The notes under the pieces: generated by a model
Seen by the model: only the letters and a program-made list of their open reading frames with translations
What the model was told of the DNA's origin: nothing
Database searches by the model: none
Part shown: positions 22,281-31,851 of the stretch, in pieces
Numbering within the stretch: position 1 is the stretch's first letter
How the letters are laid out: the number at the start of each line of letters is the position of its first letter
Translations under genes and position numbers: made by a program
Source: Mesocentrotus franciscanus
Lineage: Eukaryota > Echinodermata > Echinoidea > Camarodonta > Strongylocentrotidae
Assembly (NCBI GenBank): GCA_037976565.1
Contig: CP137685.1
Coordinates: 16,155,659-16,219,658 of the forward strand
Length of the DNA: 64,000 bases
Direction: 5' to 3'

Positions 22281-23319
22281 CAGCGCGTCCCAGGAAGAAA
22301 CAAAACCCGAAAACAAACGGATATTGTGAACAAAATATGAGCTTTATAGAAAATATATTTCCTTGCTTTTCATAAAGTAGCATATGCTTTCAATTGATAC
22401 AATGATGATATTCATCCATACATGCTTTACTGAGGAACATTGTTCGGTAAAAAAGGATGTCAAAATCCATTTGTGCTGGATTTGGGTGACGCAGAGAACA
22501 TGGTTGAGAGCGTTAGTATCAATTGCAAACATGACATAAACCTTAACACCGAATGAGAAGATTTTCCTGTGCTTCTTTTAATATAAATGAGGGCAAGATT
22601 ATTGCCATCATCATGAAATAAAAGATAATTGAGATATTGTAGATGGTAACGGTAAAAAGGGGCATATATCGTACTTAAAGGGATGACATTAATCTTAGCA
22701 TTTTTCAGAACTGCAACTTTTTAAAAGTCCAAAGAAGACATTCCGATGATATTTCCACACGAATAAGTAAGAGTCATTTTACTTCTTTTATAATGAGGGA
22801 AATATGTGGTCTAATGGGCACATAAGGCCATCTGAATATGTAGTTTTCCTCTAAAGATGTACCATTTTCTATCAGTAAAAATGGGCATTTTTTATTGCTA
22901 GAGGTATATTGATTGATTTTGGGAAAATCTGAGGTTGTACGCTGATGTCATCCAGAAAATGGGTATTTGCTTTGGTATTAGTTTTAGTAACTGCTCATTA
23001 AAATTTGAATGCACATCATCATACGATAGAAATCTTGCATGATCATGTCTAAAAGGTTATGATTATTTCCCTACCGTCATGTTCACATGTGATCCTAACG
23101 TTTTCACTATGTTACCAACAATTTGGGACAAAAGGATTTTAACATTCCGTGTTTAAAACAATGTTGCTATGCGACGCAATAATGGATAGGTATCACTTGA
23201 GAGCATATTACTTCTACTTTATGCAAAGCCAAAAAATCATTCTTATACAGCTTATAGTTTTCTCATAATTGTGGTTTGTTTTCGGGTTTCGTTTTTTCTG
23301 AGACATGAGACATACTGTA
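22281..23319. mobile_element. Non-autonomous element with CAGCGCGTCCCAGG ends
   Basis: The left end reads CAGCGCGTCCCAGGAAGAAA, then AACCCGAAAACAAACGG. The right end is its inverted partner (GTTTTCGGGTTTCGTTTTTTC, ending CTGTATA). TA borders and CAG-x-GTCCC ends resemble mariner/IS630-type elements. A related copy is at 42205-43150. The other arm keeps a partial copy (about 51.53-52.29 kb), so this insertion predates the duplication. Confidence 0.65.
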
Positions 23320-23351
23320 TATATAAAACACATATATTATGATGTATTTGG

Positions 23352-23640
23352 GGGTGAGTACGTTGGCTCAGTCGGTAATAGGTATGCTTGTCAAACCAAA
23401 GATCGTAGGTTCGAATCCAACCCAGTCAGATGACTGCGTTGTGTGTTAAAATACTCCTCCCCTGTTTCATAGACGACTAATACCGTCCCTAGGATAGGAC
23501 GTTAAATTGACTCCCCCTGTAGAGCAAAGTCACCACCTTTGAACGTTAAAGACCCACTACACAATTCGTATAAGAGTTGGGGTCCACCAGCACATCCCAG
23601 TCACATTTATCGGGAGGAGAGACCCGACAGTAATAATGAG
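23352..23640 (+). mobile_element. tRNA-derived SINE
   Basis: GTTGGCTCAGTCGGTAATAG (A-box-like) is followed about 50 bases later by AGGTTCGAATCC (B box), the internal RNA polymerase III promoter of a tRNA. The tRNA-like head is followed by unrelated sequence (GGATAGGACGTTAAATTGAC) and an AAT tail. The sequence has a mismatched acceptor stem, so it is not a working tRNA gene. The matching copy in the other arm is at 50997-51246. Confidence 0.8.
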
Positions 23641-24604
23641 AACAATAATAATAATAATAACGATAATAATAACAATAATATATATATATATATATATATA
23701 CATGATTTTATTGTTATTACTATTGTTTTTATTGTTTTTATATAAACCGTCAATAAAATATATATATATCAAATTAAAGAATAAGTAATACTCTACCTAC
23801 ATCAATTTGGATCAAGTTTTTAACTTTCACGCTTGGATGGGCATAGTCATTTGACCGTTAAAAGGTCTGATTAATAACATTTCCAAAAAATACCAGGTAA
23901 TCGTTCAAATGTTATGAACATGTCATGTTCATGTATAAGACATCCTTGCTCAGTGAAAACAAAGAATGAGAAACAATGAGGAGGATTGAGCTTTGAATAT
24001 CAACTTTATTCTCAGGACGGCATGGTTTTGAAAAGCACGGTCAGGATGTCTCTCCTTTTCATATATACAAAAATGAAAGGATTACTTACAAGAGAAAGTG
24101 GTAAATGAAAAAATCATTGATTTACTGAAAAACGTTAAAAGTTCCGAAGAGATATACAGTGTTAAAATATGTAGTACAGGAAATATAGAGTTCACAACAT
24201 TCAGAAAACACTTTGCGTAGGAAAGAAAAATTAATCGTATTATTTTGACAACAAATGTATTACATACAGCGACACATGTCCCACTTGACACCCCCTCCCC
24301 GTGAAAATTTGGGAACCTTTGCTTGCTTTATGATGGTTTATTTTGTTTTGTTTTGATCATTTATGTTATCTTTGTCCTCTGAATTATGTTATAAGCATTC
24401 ACTACCCACATGGTTTTATCTTCGTCTTACTTGGTGTGTGAGATCTTGTATTCACCCCGCTCTGGTCCAGATGTAATAATGGCATAATCTAATGCTTTGT
24501 AGGGAATATTGTTTGATAATTTGAAAAAAACGTGTAACAAGATAATACACGGGAAATATCAATGCATATGGGCTTTTCCTCTATATTTCTTCCATCTTCT
24601 TCAG

Positions 24605-24874
24605 ATAATCAGATTGTATGTAAGAAGAAAACTGGAACAATCAACTGCGGGGAGCAACTTATCAACATCGTTTCTGCCGTCTGGGGGCGCACTGACGCCA
24701 GCACTTGTGGTAGCAATGCGGTCACAGATTGTGCATTAGATGTAATCATTGACATGAGTCCTCTGTGTGACAATATGACATCGTGTGAATTTACACCCCG
24801 TGGGTCTCTCTTCAGCGGACGAAACCCGTGTAAAGGTGTCAGAAAGTACTTGAATATCACTCACACCTGCGAAG
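24605..24874 (+). CDS. Gene 1 exon 6: SUEL lectin domain A
   Basis: This 270-base exon, phase 1-1, runs from acceptor CATCTTCTTCAG to CGAAG|GTAATA. It encodes 90 residues from NQIVCKKKTGTINCG to KYLNITHTCE. It has eight cysteines in the order of SUEL (sea urchin egg lectin, rhamnose/galactose-binding) domains, the YGR-type motif as WGRT, and the DPC-type motif as NPCKG followed by RKYLNITHTC. SUEL domains bind L-rhamnose or D-galactose outside the cell. WGR instead of YGR and NPC instead of DPC leave sugar specificity open. Sequons NMT and NIT are present. The inverted copy is at 48642-48911, with only a handful of residue changes. Confidence 0.9.
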
Positions 24875-25059
24875 GTAATACTCTACACTTTTAGGGGGAA
24901 TAGAAATAGGGGGAATAGAAGTAGGGGAATAGAAGTAGGACAAATGAGGGGCATAGCTAGAGATGAAAGTTTGAGAAAGGTCAGAAAAAAATGAAGAAGT
25001 TATGAATTTGTTTAAACTGAGGAATCACAAATTGGCAAAGCAGCCATTAACCTCTCCCA

Positions 25060-25064
25060 ATTAA

Positions 25065-25098
<34 letters not shown>

Positions 25099-25178
25099 TA
25101 TTTTAGTAGTAGTAGTATAAGTAGTAGTAGTAGTAGTAGTAGTAGTTATTGTAGTAGTAGTAGTAGTAGTAGTAGTAT

Positions 25179-25212
<34 letters not shown>

Positions 25213-25273
25213 TGTTGTTGTAGTGGTAGTAGTAGAAGTAGTAAAGTAGTAGTAGTAGTAGTAGTAATAGTAG

Positions 25274-25307
<34 letters not shown>

Positions 25308-25308
25308 A

Positions 25309-25354
<46 letters not shown>

Positions 25355-25500
25355 GGCATTAATATAGCGCCATCTATGTAGTAAAGTAGGAGTAGAAGTA
25401 GTAGTAGTAGTAGCTGGAGGAGGAGGGGGTTGTATAGTAGCAGGAGAAATATAATAGTAGCGGTACTAGTAATAGTAGTAGTAGCAGCAGCGGCAACAGC
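25060..25500. repeat. (TAG)n/(AAT)n microsatellite block
   Basis: TAG repeats (25060-25275), then AAT repeats (25278-25353), then interrupted TAG/CAG triplets to about 25500. An equivalent block lies in the other arm at about 47860-48125, so it was duplicated with the arm. ORFs of Tyr, Thr or Ile runs are artefacts. Confidence 0.9.
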
Positions 25501-26328
25501 AGTAGCACTAGTACGCTTTGTAATGATAGCTTGTTTGGCAAAAAGGCCAATTTGCTACAAGTCTCTCGGTTGTACACAAATATTCGAAATTTAGCACCAT
25601 AGTTGTGTGGTCACACATTATTAATTGATTGTGATCAGTGACATGAATCCTCTGTGTGATAATCAGACTTCGTGTACTTTTGTACCCGAGACAGACCTCG
25701 GCGGACAAAACCCATGTAGTGGTGTCAGAAAGTACTTGAAAATCACTAACCCCTGAAAAGTTAATACTCTACACTATTAACAGAAATTCACCACTTGATA
25801 TAAAGTTGTTTTAGTGTATGCGAAACATCACAGCGAGAAAGTAAACGGGGAATCGGTACAGTGTTACAAAACACAAAACTTTCCACAAATTAGACATTCC
25901 GTATAGGCCGTAAGTTAACTTGAGACTTGAGTGTAAAATTAATTTTAAAAAGGCCCTCTTGATAAGTCAAACTCTGCCTTCCTTCTAGTTTAATCCCAAG
26001 TATGCTTCAATACTTTCAGGGTCAAAATGCCAACAATCATTGAAATCCCAATATCCAATTGTAGAAAAAAAAACATGATAATACAGGGTGCTTCCAAAGC
26101 ACGCGATCCCTGCATGAGATCTGCAATATCAACGACAACATTCATACAATCTCATTTCCTTCTGTTGTACTGGATTGAAAATTCCTTTTCCGAGTAAAAG
26201 GGCACTAAGATCATCAATTTCGGATAAGGCATTTTGATTCTACGGCTTTTTTTGTGAGGCAATGTCGTTTTCAAAATTTGCTACTTTTGCAATCGTGGTC
26301 CTGCACAGAGGCAGCGAGAAATTTGCGC
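25501..26328. other. Intron between SUEL-A and linker, with a broken SUEL-A fragment
   Basis: The segment 25630-25760 (GATCAGTGACATGAATCCTC ... GGTGTCAGAAAGTACTTGAA) resembles the 3' part of the SUEL-A exon at 24750-24880. It includes the GTGACATGA-CCTCTGTGTGA and GTCAGAAAGTACTTGAA phrases, but has a stop (CCCTGA) before the position matching the donor. It is probably a decayed duplicate of the exon; a similar fragment is at about 47765-47850 on the other strand. Confidence 0.6.
25630..25762 (+). pseudogene. Decayed SUEL-A exon fragment
   Basis: This duplicates the last half of SUEL-A: the phrases for DMNPLCDN, SCxFxPxTDLGGQNPC and GVRKYLKI are recognisable, followed by TNP and a stop. It has no acceptor and no 5' half. 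The reverse-strand counterpart near 47765-47850 shows it existed before the inverted duplication. Confidence 0.55.
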
Positions 26329-26411
26329 ATGACGGCTTCCCATATAACCAGCTGTGCTGACAAGTTGGCATGACGGCTTCCCATATAATCAGCTATGTTG
26401 ACAAGTTGGCA
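26329..26411. repeat. 41-base tandem duplication
   Basis: CATGACGGCTTCCCATATAA ... GACAAGTTGG is present twice in a row. The other arm (about 47.12-47.17 kb) has it once, so the duplication arose after the arms separated. Confidence 0.8.
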
Positions 26412-26897
26412 TGCGTTTGTGACCTATCAACCTACCCTCTGAACAACAAATCTAGTGATCACTGACGTCAGTGACGTGAGTCTCCGAGGAGTGAAAAAAA
26501 TAGAGTGAAAATAGAGTGAATATTCAATATATTTGTCACCTTCATGAATCAGAACTCTCTAAAGAAATCGATCAATATTCACTCAAAAACAAATATTTTG
26601 GCAGAAAAAGATGTTTAATTTGCACTTCCATCATAATTTCCTAGAATAGATCGAAACTTAGAATTGTAATGAATGCTCTGTCGACCTATTCTCTACATTC
26701 ATTCTATTTTCACTTTTTAGAGACAACTCTAAAATAAATCTTGTAGAAACCTTAACAATGATCAATGACGTGATCCCGGAGGGGTGAACGTAGATTGAAT
26801 ACCGGCCCATTCTTTTGAGAAAGTGACTCAATTTTTAACGTACAAATATTTCGATTTTAAGTATTTTTTTTTCGTTACATGTTCACGTACACACAAG
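26412..26897. other. Intron sequence shared by both arms
   Basis: No exon. Repeated AGAGTGAAAATAGAGTGAAT phrases and CACTGACGTCAGTGACG at about 26460 are matched in the other arm at 46.8-47.1 kb. Confidence 0.6.
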
Positions 26898-27005
26898 ATG
26901 GTCCGACCACAACGCAGATGGCAACAACGACACAACCGACAACCACACCGATGGCAACAACGACACAACCAACAACCACACAGATGACAACAACGCCACC
27001 ACCAA
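26898..27005 (+). CDS. Gene 1 exon 7: Thr-rich linker
   Basis: This 108-base exon, phase 1-1, runs from acceptor TACACACAAG to CACCAA|GTATGT. It encodes 36 residues, GPTTTQMATTTQPTTTPMAT followed by a second round and TTTPPP. It is a three-round Thr-rich repeat between SUEL-A and SUEL-B, a probable O-glycosylated spacer. Its inverted copy at 46579-46686 encodes the same residues, showing strong conservation or recent gene conversion between the arms. The acceptor lacks a long pyrimidine tract, but the preceding T-run (TTTTTTTTCG) is close. Confidence 0.75.
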
Positions 27006-27330
27006 GTATGTTGACATCTAGGTCTAAACTACGATACCTACAATACGATACCTATTGCAGGAAACCTACGATACGAAGAGCATATATGTCTGTACAAAAT
27101 TATAGGGACGGCGAGGCGAATACATCTATTTCGTGTGTATGTATGTAGGTCTGAGCTTGGGTGTGTGGATGAGGGATTGAGGGTGTTTGGAGTATGTTTC
27201 ACGGGGGAATAGACCAAAAATTCTCTCAAGTATACTATTCTTTGATCATATATTTATATGAAGAAAAAAATTCTAAACAGCTTATGAAAATGTACTTTTG
27301 TTTTCCTTTTATTATTGCAATTTATGTTTA

Positions 27331-27760
27331 TGACAACAACGCCACCACCAAGTATGTTGACATCTAGGTCTAAACTACGATACCTACAATACGATACCTA
27401 TTGCATGAAACCTACGATACGAAGATCGTATATGTCTGTACATTAAAGGGACGGCGAGGAGAATATTTTCGGTTGGGGGAAGACAAACAAAAATATGCTT
27501 GAACGGCTGCGATGCACTATGCATGCAGCTTTCGGTACACATGGCTTTTTTGTTTGTATGTCAGTGTTTACGTGTTTGTGTGTGCGTGTGTATGTAGGTG
27601 TGAGCTTTGGGTGTGTGGATGAGGGTGTTGGGGGTATGTTTAACGGGGGGAGGGGGGGGGGAGAATGGACCAAACAATTACCTCAAGTATACTATTCTTT
27701 GATCATATATATATATTCTAAACAGCTGATGAAAATGTACATTTGTTTTCCTTTTATTAT
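27331..27760 (+). repeat. Tandem duplicate of linker-exon end plus intron
   Basis: From GACAACAACGCCACCACCAA onward the sequence repeats 26985-27330, about 346 bases upstream. The copy carries only the last 20 bases of the exon and its donor GTATGTTG, with no acceptor, so it is unlikely to be spliced in. A G-run is at 27641-27661. Confidence 0.8.
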
Positions 27761-28238
27761 TGCAATTTATGTTTAAGCTTAAATATCAATGTACAGTTCA
27801 TCCAGTTTTGTTATGAAGAATATGTACAATTTTGTTTAATATGAATGATTTGTACAATATGTATTTGATTTGAGAGAAAATGTCTTTACATTATAAATCT
27901 AGACGGAAAAAAAAGAATACTACTCCTATAGCCTACCTTAAGAAACATTGAAACACTTATTGTCATTAATGAAAATAGCCCTAAAGGAGGATATGTGATA
28001 GGGGAACTAAAGGGGGCCGACACCCAACCTGAAAAGAGGGATATTATTCGAGGATTTTTCTTTTCTCATCCCAGTTTCCCTACTTAGCTAATGTGGGATG
28101 ACGGGCAGGATTCAGTAAATTTGTCAAGATCCCGCCCGCCGAGCGTGTCTAGGAGGGAAAGCAGGAATTTATAGAATCCTACTCCCGGTGAAAACAAATA
28201 TAATAAACTTTTGCTCGTTTCATATCTCACCTCTCTAG

Positions 28239-28529
28239 TGAATGTAACTGCGTGTAAAGATGGGCTCAAGTACATGAACTGTTCTCCGGAAAATGTCGTC
28301 ATCTGCAGCGCTTTCTACGGACGGAATAGCAGCACCATGTGTCCAAGTAGCAACGCCAATACTGCCAGCATGTGTTTCGTAGATGTAACGGAACTCATGC
28401 AAGACCGATGGTGCAAGAACAGGCCAAGCTGTTATGCTCTTGCGATGGGTAGTTTGTACAACAACCATTGCGGTTCGAACCCTCAGGCCTACTTGCAAGT
28501 CACATACACATGTGGTGCTGGGCAATGTG
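28239..28529 (+). CDS. Gene 1 exon 8: SUEL lectin domain B1
   Basis: This 291-base exon, phase 1-1, runs from acceptor ATCTCACCTCTCTAG to ATGTG|GTAAGA, 97 residues. It reads NVTACKDGLKYMNC, VVICSAFYGRNSSTMC, ASMCFVDVTELM, RWCKNRPSCYALAMG and NNHCGSNPQAYLQVTYTC. AFYGR is the canonical SUEL YGR motif, and HCGSNPQAYLQVTYTC is the closing strand region. It has ten cysteines, two more than SUEL-A, and three sequons (NVT, NCS, NSS). It is an extracellular sugar-binding module. It is the first copy of a 1407-base tandem unit (exon B plus linker); the second is at 29646. Confidence 0.9.
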
Positions 28530-28569
28530 GTAAGATATAACAAGTAATCTATCGCAAAAACTCTCAAGA

Positions 28570-28815
28570 AATCAACGATAGATTTTGTTTTCTTTACTTT
28601 CATATGTAGCTCAAATTCTGCAATTTTGACGATTACAACATCCAATTATTGTTGCAGATGTCCTTCGTTCTCTGCACACAATACAGTGTCATCAACATAG
28701 CGCAAATGATTGTTTACACCTCCAATACTGACACCCTTCATATATAATTTCTCTTAATACCAGCTTTGTGCACAGGTTGGACAAAGTTGAGGACATTACA
28801 CACCCTTGACTAACT
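28570..28815 (-). pseudogene. LINE reverse-transcriptase fragment, copy 1
   Basis: Read on minus, the intron encodes a broken reverse-transcriptase piece: G-V-S-Q-G-C-V-M-S-S-T-L ... and, after frame breaks, remnants of the catalytic region that is clearer in copy 2 (29978-30226). It was carried along by the 1407-base tandem duplication. Confidence 0.6.
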
Positions 28816-29142
28816 CCATAGTAATTAGAACTTCTCAACTTAAAAGGGATGGATTTTTTTTAATAGAGTCATTGATGCCTAGGGTGATTAAAAAATTGTG
28901 TATTCGTTGCCGTTTTTCCCCTTCAATCATCTTTGAGCCTGGCATTTCAGTTATTTTTTTAATTTTCATAGATCGAAAGGATTTTTTACGGAGAAGAGTA
29001 TTAAGGGCAAATACTTCTATCACAAATAATAAAGGATTATTTGTCTAGATTCTTTGTAAATCTAATATATAGCAACAGAGAAAATCATGAATAACATTGT
29101 TGTTCGTCATAAATGTTATATTTTTGAAAATATCCATACTAG
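28816..29142. other. Intron remainder before linker exon
   Basis: AT-rich intron; no exon. The ORFs at 28806-29048 on both strands lack any domain and are shared with the tandem copy near 30.25-30.45 kb only as decayed sequence. Confidence 0.5.
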
Positions 29143-29229
29143 ATCATCCGTCATCAGAGACAAAAACAACGCAAGTGGCAACAACCCTAGGACCGACAAC
29201 TACAGAGATGACAACAACGCCACCACCAA
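29143..29229 (+). CDS. Gene 1 exon 9: Thr-rich linker
   Basis: This 87-base exon, phase 1-1, runs from acceptor TCCATACTAG to CACCAA|GTATGT, 29 residues: HPSSETKTTQVATTLGPTTT then EMTTTPPP. It is a shorter relative of the 26898 linker, separating SUEL-B1 and SUEL-B2. It ends in A, which with the following TG of SUEL-B2 gives an in-frame Met codon. Confidence 0.7.
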
Positions 29230-29645
29230 GTATGTTGACACGTAGGCCGAAAGAAACCTTTACGACACAAAGATTGTGCATGTCTTTCCATTACAAATTC
29301 ACCAAAATAAGGAATACTAGTATAGCCTATATTATCTTGAAACACTTAGAGCAAGTGTCATTAATGAAATACCCCTTTAGGAGGAATGTGGATAGGGGAA
29401 CAAGAGGGGGCCGGCACCCCATCCGAAAAAAGGAAGATATTATTGTGAGGATTTTTTTTTTAAATTATTTTCATATCCCAATTTTCCTACTTAGCTAATT
29501 TTGGATGGCGGACAGGATTCCGTAAATTTGTCAAGACCCTGCCCGCCGGGCGTGTCTTGGAGGGAAAGCAGGAATTTATTAAATCTTACTCCCGGTGACA
29601 AAAAATATTATAAACTTTTGCCCGTTTCATTTCTCACCTCTCTAG

Positions 29646-29936
29646 TGAATGTAACTGCGTGTAAAGATGAGCCCAAGTACATGAACTGTACTCCGGAAAA
29701 TGTCGTCATCTGCAGCGCTTTCTACGGGCGAAATAGCAGCACCATGTGTGCAAGTAGCAACGCCAATACTTCCAGCATGTGTTTCGTAGATGTAACGGAA
29801 CTCATGCAAGACCGATGGTGCAAGAACAGGCCAAGCTGTTATGCTCTTGCGATGGGTAGTTTGTACAACAACCATTGCGGTTCGAACCCTCAGGCATACT
29901 TGCAAGTCACATACACATGTGGTGCTGGGCAATGTG
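29646..29936 (+). CDS. Gene 1 exon 10: SUEL lectin domain B2
   Basis: This 291-base exon, phase 1-1, has the same borders as B1 and lies 1407 bases downstream of it. It encodes 97 residues nearly identical to B1; differences include DEPKYMNCTPEN for DGLKYMNCSPEN and MCASSNANTSSMC for MCPSSNANTASMC. The YGR motif, ten cysteines and closing YLQVTYTC are intact. The near identity of exon and flanking intron indicates a recent tandem duplication or ongoing conversion. The DEPK form is also found in the minus-strand copy at 44359-44649. Confidence 0.9.
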
Positions 29937-29977
29937 GTAAGATATAACAAGGAATCTATCGCAAAGACTCTCAAGAA

Positions 29978-30226
29978 ATCAACGATAGATTTACTTTTCT
30001 TTACTTTCATATGTAGCTCAAATTCTGCACTTTTGACGATTACAACATCCACCAATTGTTGCAGATGTTCTTCATTCTCTGCGCACAATACAGTGTCATC
30101 AACAAAGCGCAAATGATTGTTTACACCCCCAATAAATGCTGACACCCTTCATATCTGTAATTTCCCTTAATACCAGCTTTGTGCACAGGTTGGACAAAGT
30201 TGAGGACATTACACACCCTTGACTAA
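29978..30226 (-). pseudogene. LINE reverse-transcriptase fragment, copy 2
   Basis: On minus it reads GVSQGCVMSSTLSNLCTK and, after a frame break, GVNNHLRFVDDTVLCAENEE then HLQQLVD. The FVDD core is a variant of the YADD reverse-transcriptase active site, followed by TVL, typical of non-LTR retrotransposons. Short, frame-broken and lacking the rest of the enzyme, it is a dead intronic insertion. Confidence 0.7.
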
Positions 30227-30550
30227 CTCCATAATAATTGGAACTTCTCAACTAAAACGGGGTTGATTTTTTTTTATAGAGTCATTGACGCCTAGGGTAA
30301 TTCACCGAAGCTCATGTATTCTTAACCGTTTGCCTTTTCTTCAATCGTCTTTGAGCCAGGCATACCAGTTATTGTTATTTTTTAAATAGGAGAGATTTTA
30401 ACGGAGTAAAGTGTGAAAGGAACACCCCTATCATAAAACATAAAGGAATATCGCCAAAACTGAGATGCCTTCTCAAGCTAATATATATCACCTGAAATAA
30501 TATTGATATTCGACATAAATGTTATATTTTTGAAAAAATATACATACTAG

Positions 30551-30610
30551 ATCATCCGGCAACAACGCAGATGACAACAAGTCTGCAACCGACAACTACA
30601 CGGCATGAGT
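30551..30610 (+). CDS. Gene 1 possible exon 11: Thr-rich linker, 3' border unclear
   Basis: Acceptor CATACTAG precedes HPATTQMTTSLQPTTTRHE in phase 1, exactly one tandem period (about 1407 bases) after the 29143 linker. The usual donor CCAAGTATGT is missing; a weak candidate is GAGT|GTGAAT just after 30608. If no donor is used, the frame stays open through CEWDFPFHLSSDIRLNKN and stops at about 30664, which would make a short C-terminus of the protein. The end given is therefore approximate. Confidence 0.45.
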
Positions 30611-30659
30611 GTGAATGGGATTTTCCTTTCCATCTTTCTTCCGATATCAGACTAAACAA

Positions 30660-30904
30660 AAACTAAACTATCCGGAATTACTTCCCAAAATTTGAAAGCA
30701 AAATTAAGGTCGTGTAGGACCGAATGAAAATCATACCCTTTGTATGGTTATTATAAAATGGGTCTCCGACTCGTTAAAAACCGACCAAGTTTCCTGGACA
30801 ATAATAACATGAAAATGTTGATGGAATTATCATATTTTGCACCTTGCTGCCCGAATATATATTTAAAAGGTCCCCCCGACTCGTAAGTCTATGACTGCAA
30901 CAAA
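30660..30904. other. Gene-free stretch
   Basis: No exon is seen between the last linker and the SINE. Confidence 0.5.
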
Positions 30905-30910
30905 TCTATT

Positions 30911-30965
<55 letters not shown>

Positions 30966-31230
30966 TTGGATATTTATATAGCGCACATGTCCACCATGCA
31001 TGGTGCTCAAGGCACCCCAACTATTACCCCGGCTATGCTAGGCAGCCGATTTCGGCGCTCACAACATTCAAGGAATTCCTTCCTACCGGTACCCATTTAA
31101 CACCTGGGTGGAGAGCAGCAAATGTAGATTAATATCTTGTCAAAGGACATTAGTGCCGTGGCGGGACTCGAACCGCTGACCGTGTGATCCACATTCCGAC
31201 GACTTATCCACTAGACCACAACACCTTCTA
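30905..31230 (-). mobile_element. tRNA-derived SINE with AAT tail
   Basis: Read on minus: a tRNA-like head with GGTTCGAGTCCC (B box), then CAAAGGACATTAGTGCC-type sequence, CACCCAGGTGTTAAATGG, GCGCTATATAAATATCC and an (ATT)n tail on that strand (30914-30964). The same family is at 45909-46268. Confidence 0.75.
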
Positions 31231-31635
31231 TAGCTTATATTGGGGGCGCGAAATTACGAGACCATGAAACCGACAACTACACGGCATGAGTGTGAATGGG
31301 ATTTTCCTTTCCATCTTTCTTCCGATATCAGACTAAACAAAAACTTAACTAAACATGCGAGGGAGAAAAGCGGTCGGGCTTTAGCAAGTTTCTCAAAACC
31401 CTCCAAAACTGTATTTATAATATGTTATTTACCACTCGTATTGGGGGAACATAATCCGTCAGGATCTTGCATTTTCTTCCTTTTCTCCCCTTTGTCATTC
31501 CTTCTTTTTCTTCTTTTATTCCTTTGTGTCCCCTTCAAGATCGTCTAAGTTGGACGGGCCCATAATATTATGTTTAAAATAACATCTCTTACTCTGTGAA
31601 CGGAAAGTTTCAAAAGGAAGTCCCTTGTTATGTAG

Positions 31636-31851
31636 TCCTGAATTATCATTTACCTTTCTATAATTCTTTATTTCCATTCTCCTGCAAATCGGATTTCTTC
31701 GGTAACGATGGCAACATCAGGATCTACCTAGCCTGCTACGTCAGACGTACCTGCCACAACAATGACAACAACAAGTCAGGTTGCATGATTACAAACTGCA
31801 TGGCAACTGACGGAACTTATTCGTTGACCAGCTGCAGGGCAATTCCAATAG
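31636..31851 (+). CDS. Gene 1 tentative exon 12: Cys-rich, ZP-C-like
   Basis: An open phase 1-1 segment of 216 bases (72 residues) runs from a weak acceptor (GTTATGTAG) to CAATAG|GTAGTA (last G in a split codon). It contains FPFSCKSDFFGNDG, NIRIYLACYVRRTC, SGCMITNC and SLTSCRA. The pattern F-x-F ... I-Y-L-x-C-x-V-x-x-x-C ... C-x-x-x-x-C resembles the C-terminal half of a zona pellucida domain (VYLHCxVxxC...CxxxC). ZP domains often close secreted adhesion proteins and let them polymerise. A ZP-N half was not found and the acceptor is poor, so function is uncertain. A diverged partner lies on minus at about 41584-41690. Confidence 0.4.

Larger units (their letters stand above)
19390..30000 (+). 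repeat. Plus arm of a large inverted segmental duplication
   Basis: Long stretches of intron and exon match the reverse complement of about 44.3-53.4 kb. Anchors include GACGCCTAGATTGAAAGTAA at about 19.48 kb (matched near 53.29 kb), the SINE at 23.36 kb (51.2 kb), SUEL-A at 24.6 kb (48.6 kb), the Thr linker at 26.9 kb (46.6 kb) and SUEL-B at 28.2/29.6 kb (44.4 kb). Order and orientation are conserved throughout. Left of about 19.39 kb homology stops. Confidence 0.85.

Noticed and set aside
23352..23430. Possible tRNA gene
   Set aside because: A and B boxes are present, but the acceptor and anticodon stems do not pair properly and the sequence continues as a SINE with copies elsewhere.
28235..28645. 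136-codon minus-strand ORF over SUEL-B1
   Set aside because: Antisense shadow of the SUEL exon. Only its N-terminal part overlaps a LINE remnant.
29642..30145. 167-codon minus-strand ORF
   Set aside because: Its N-terminal part is a dead reverse-transcriptase fragment (LRFVDDTVL) and the rest is antisense to SUEL-B2; not a single gene.
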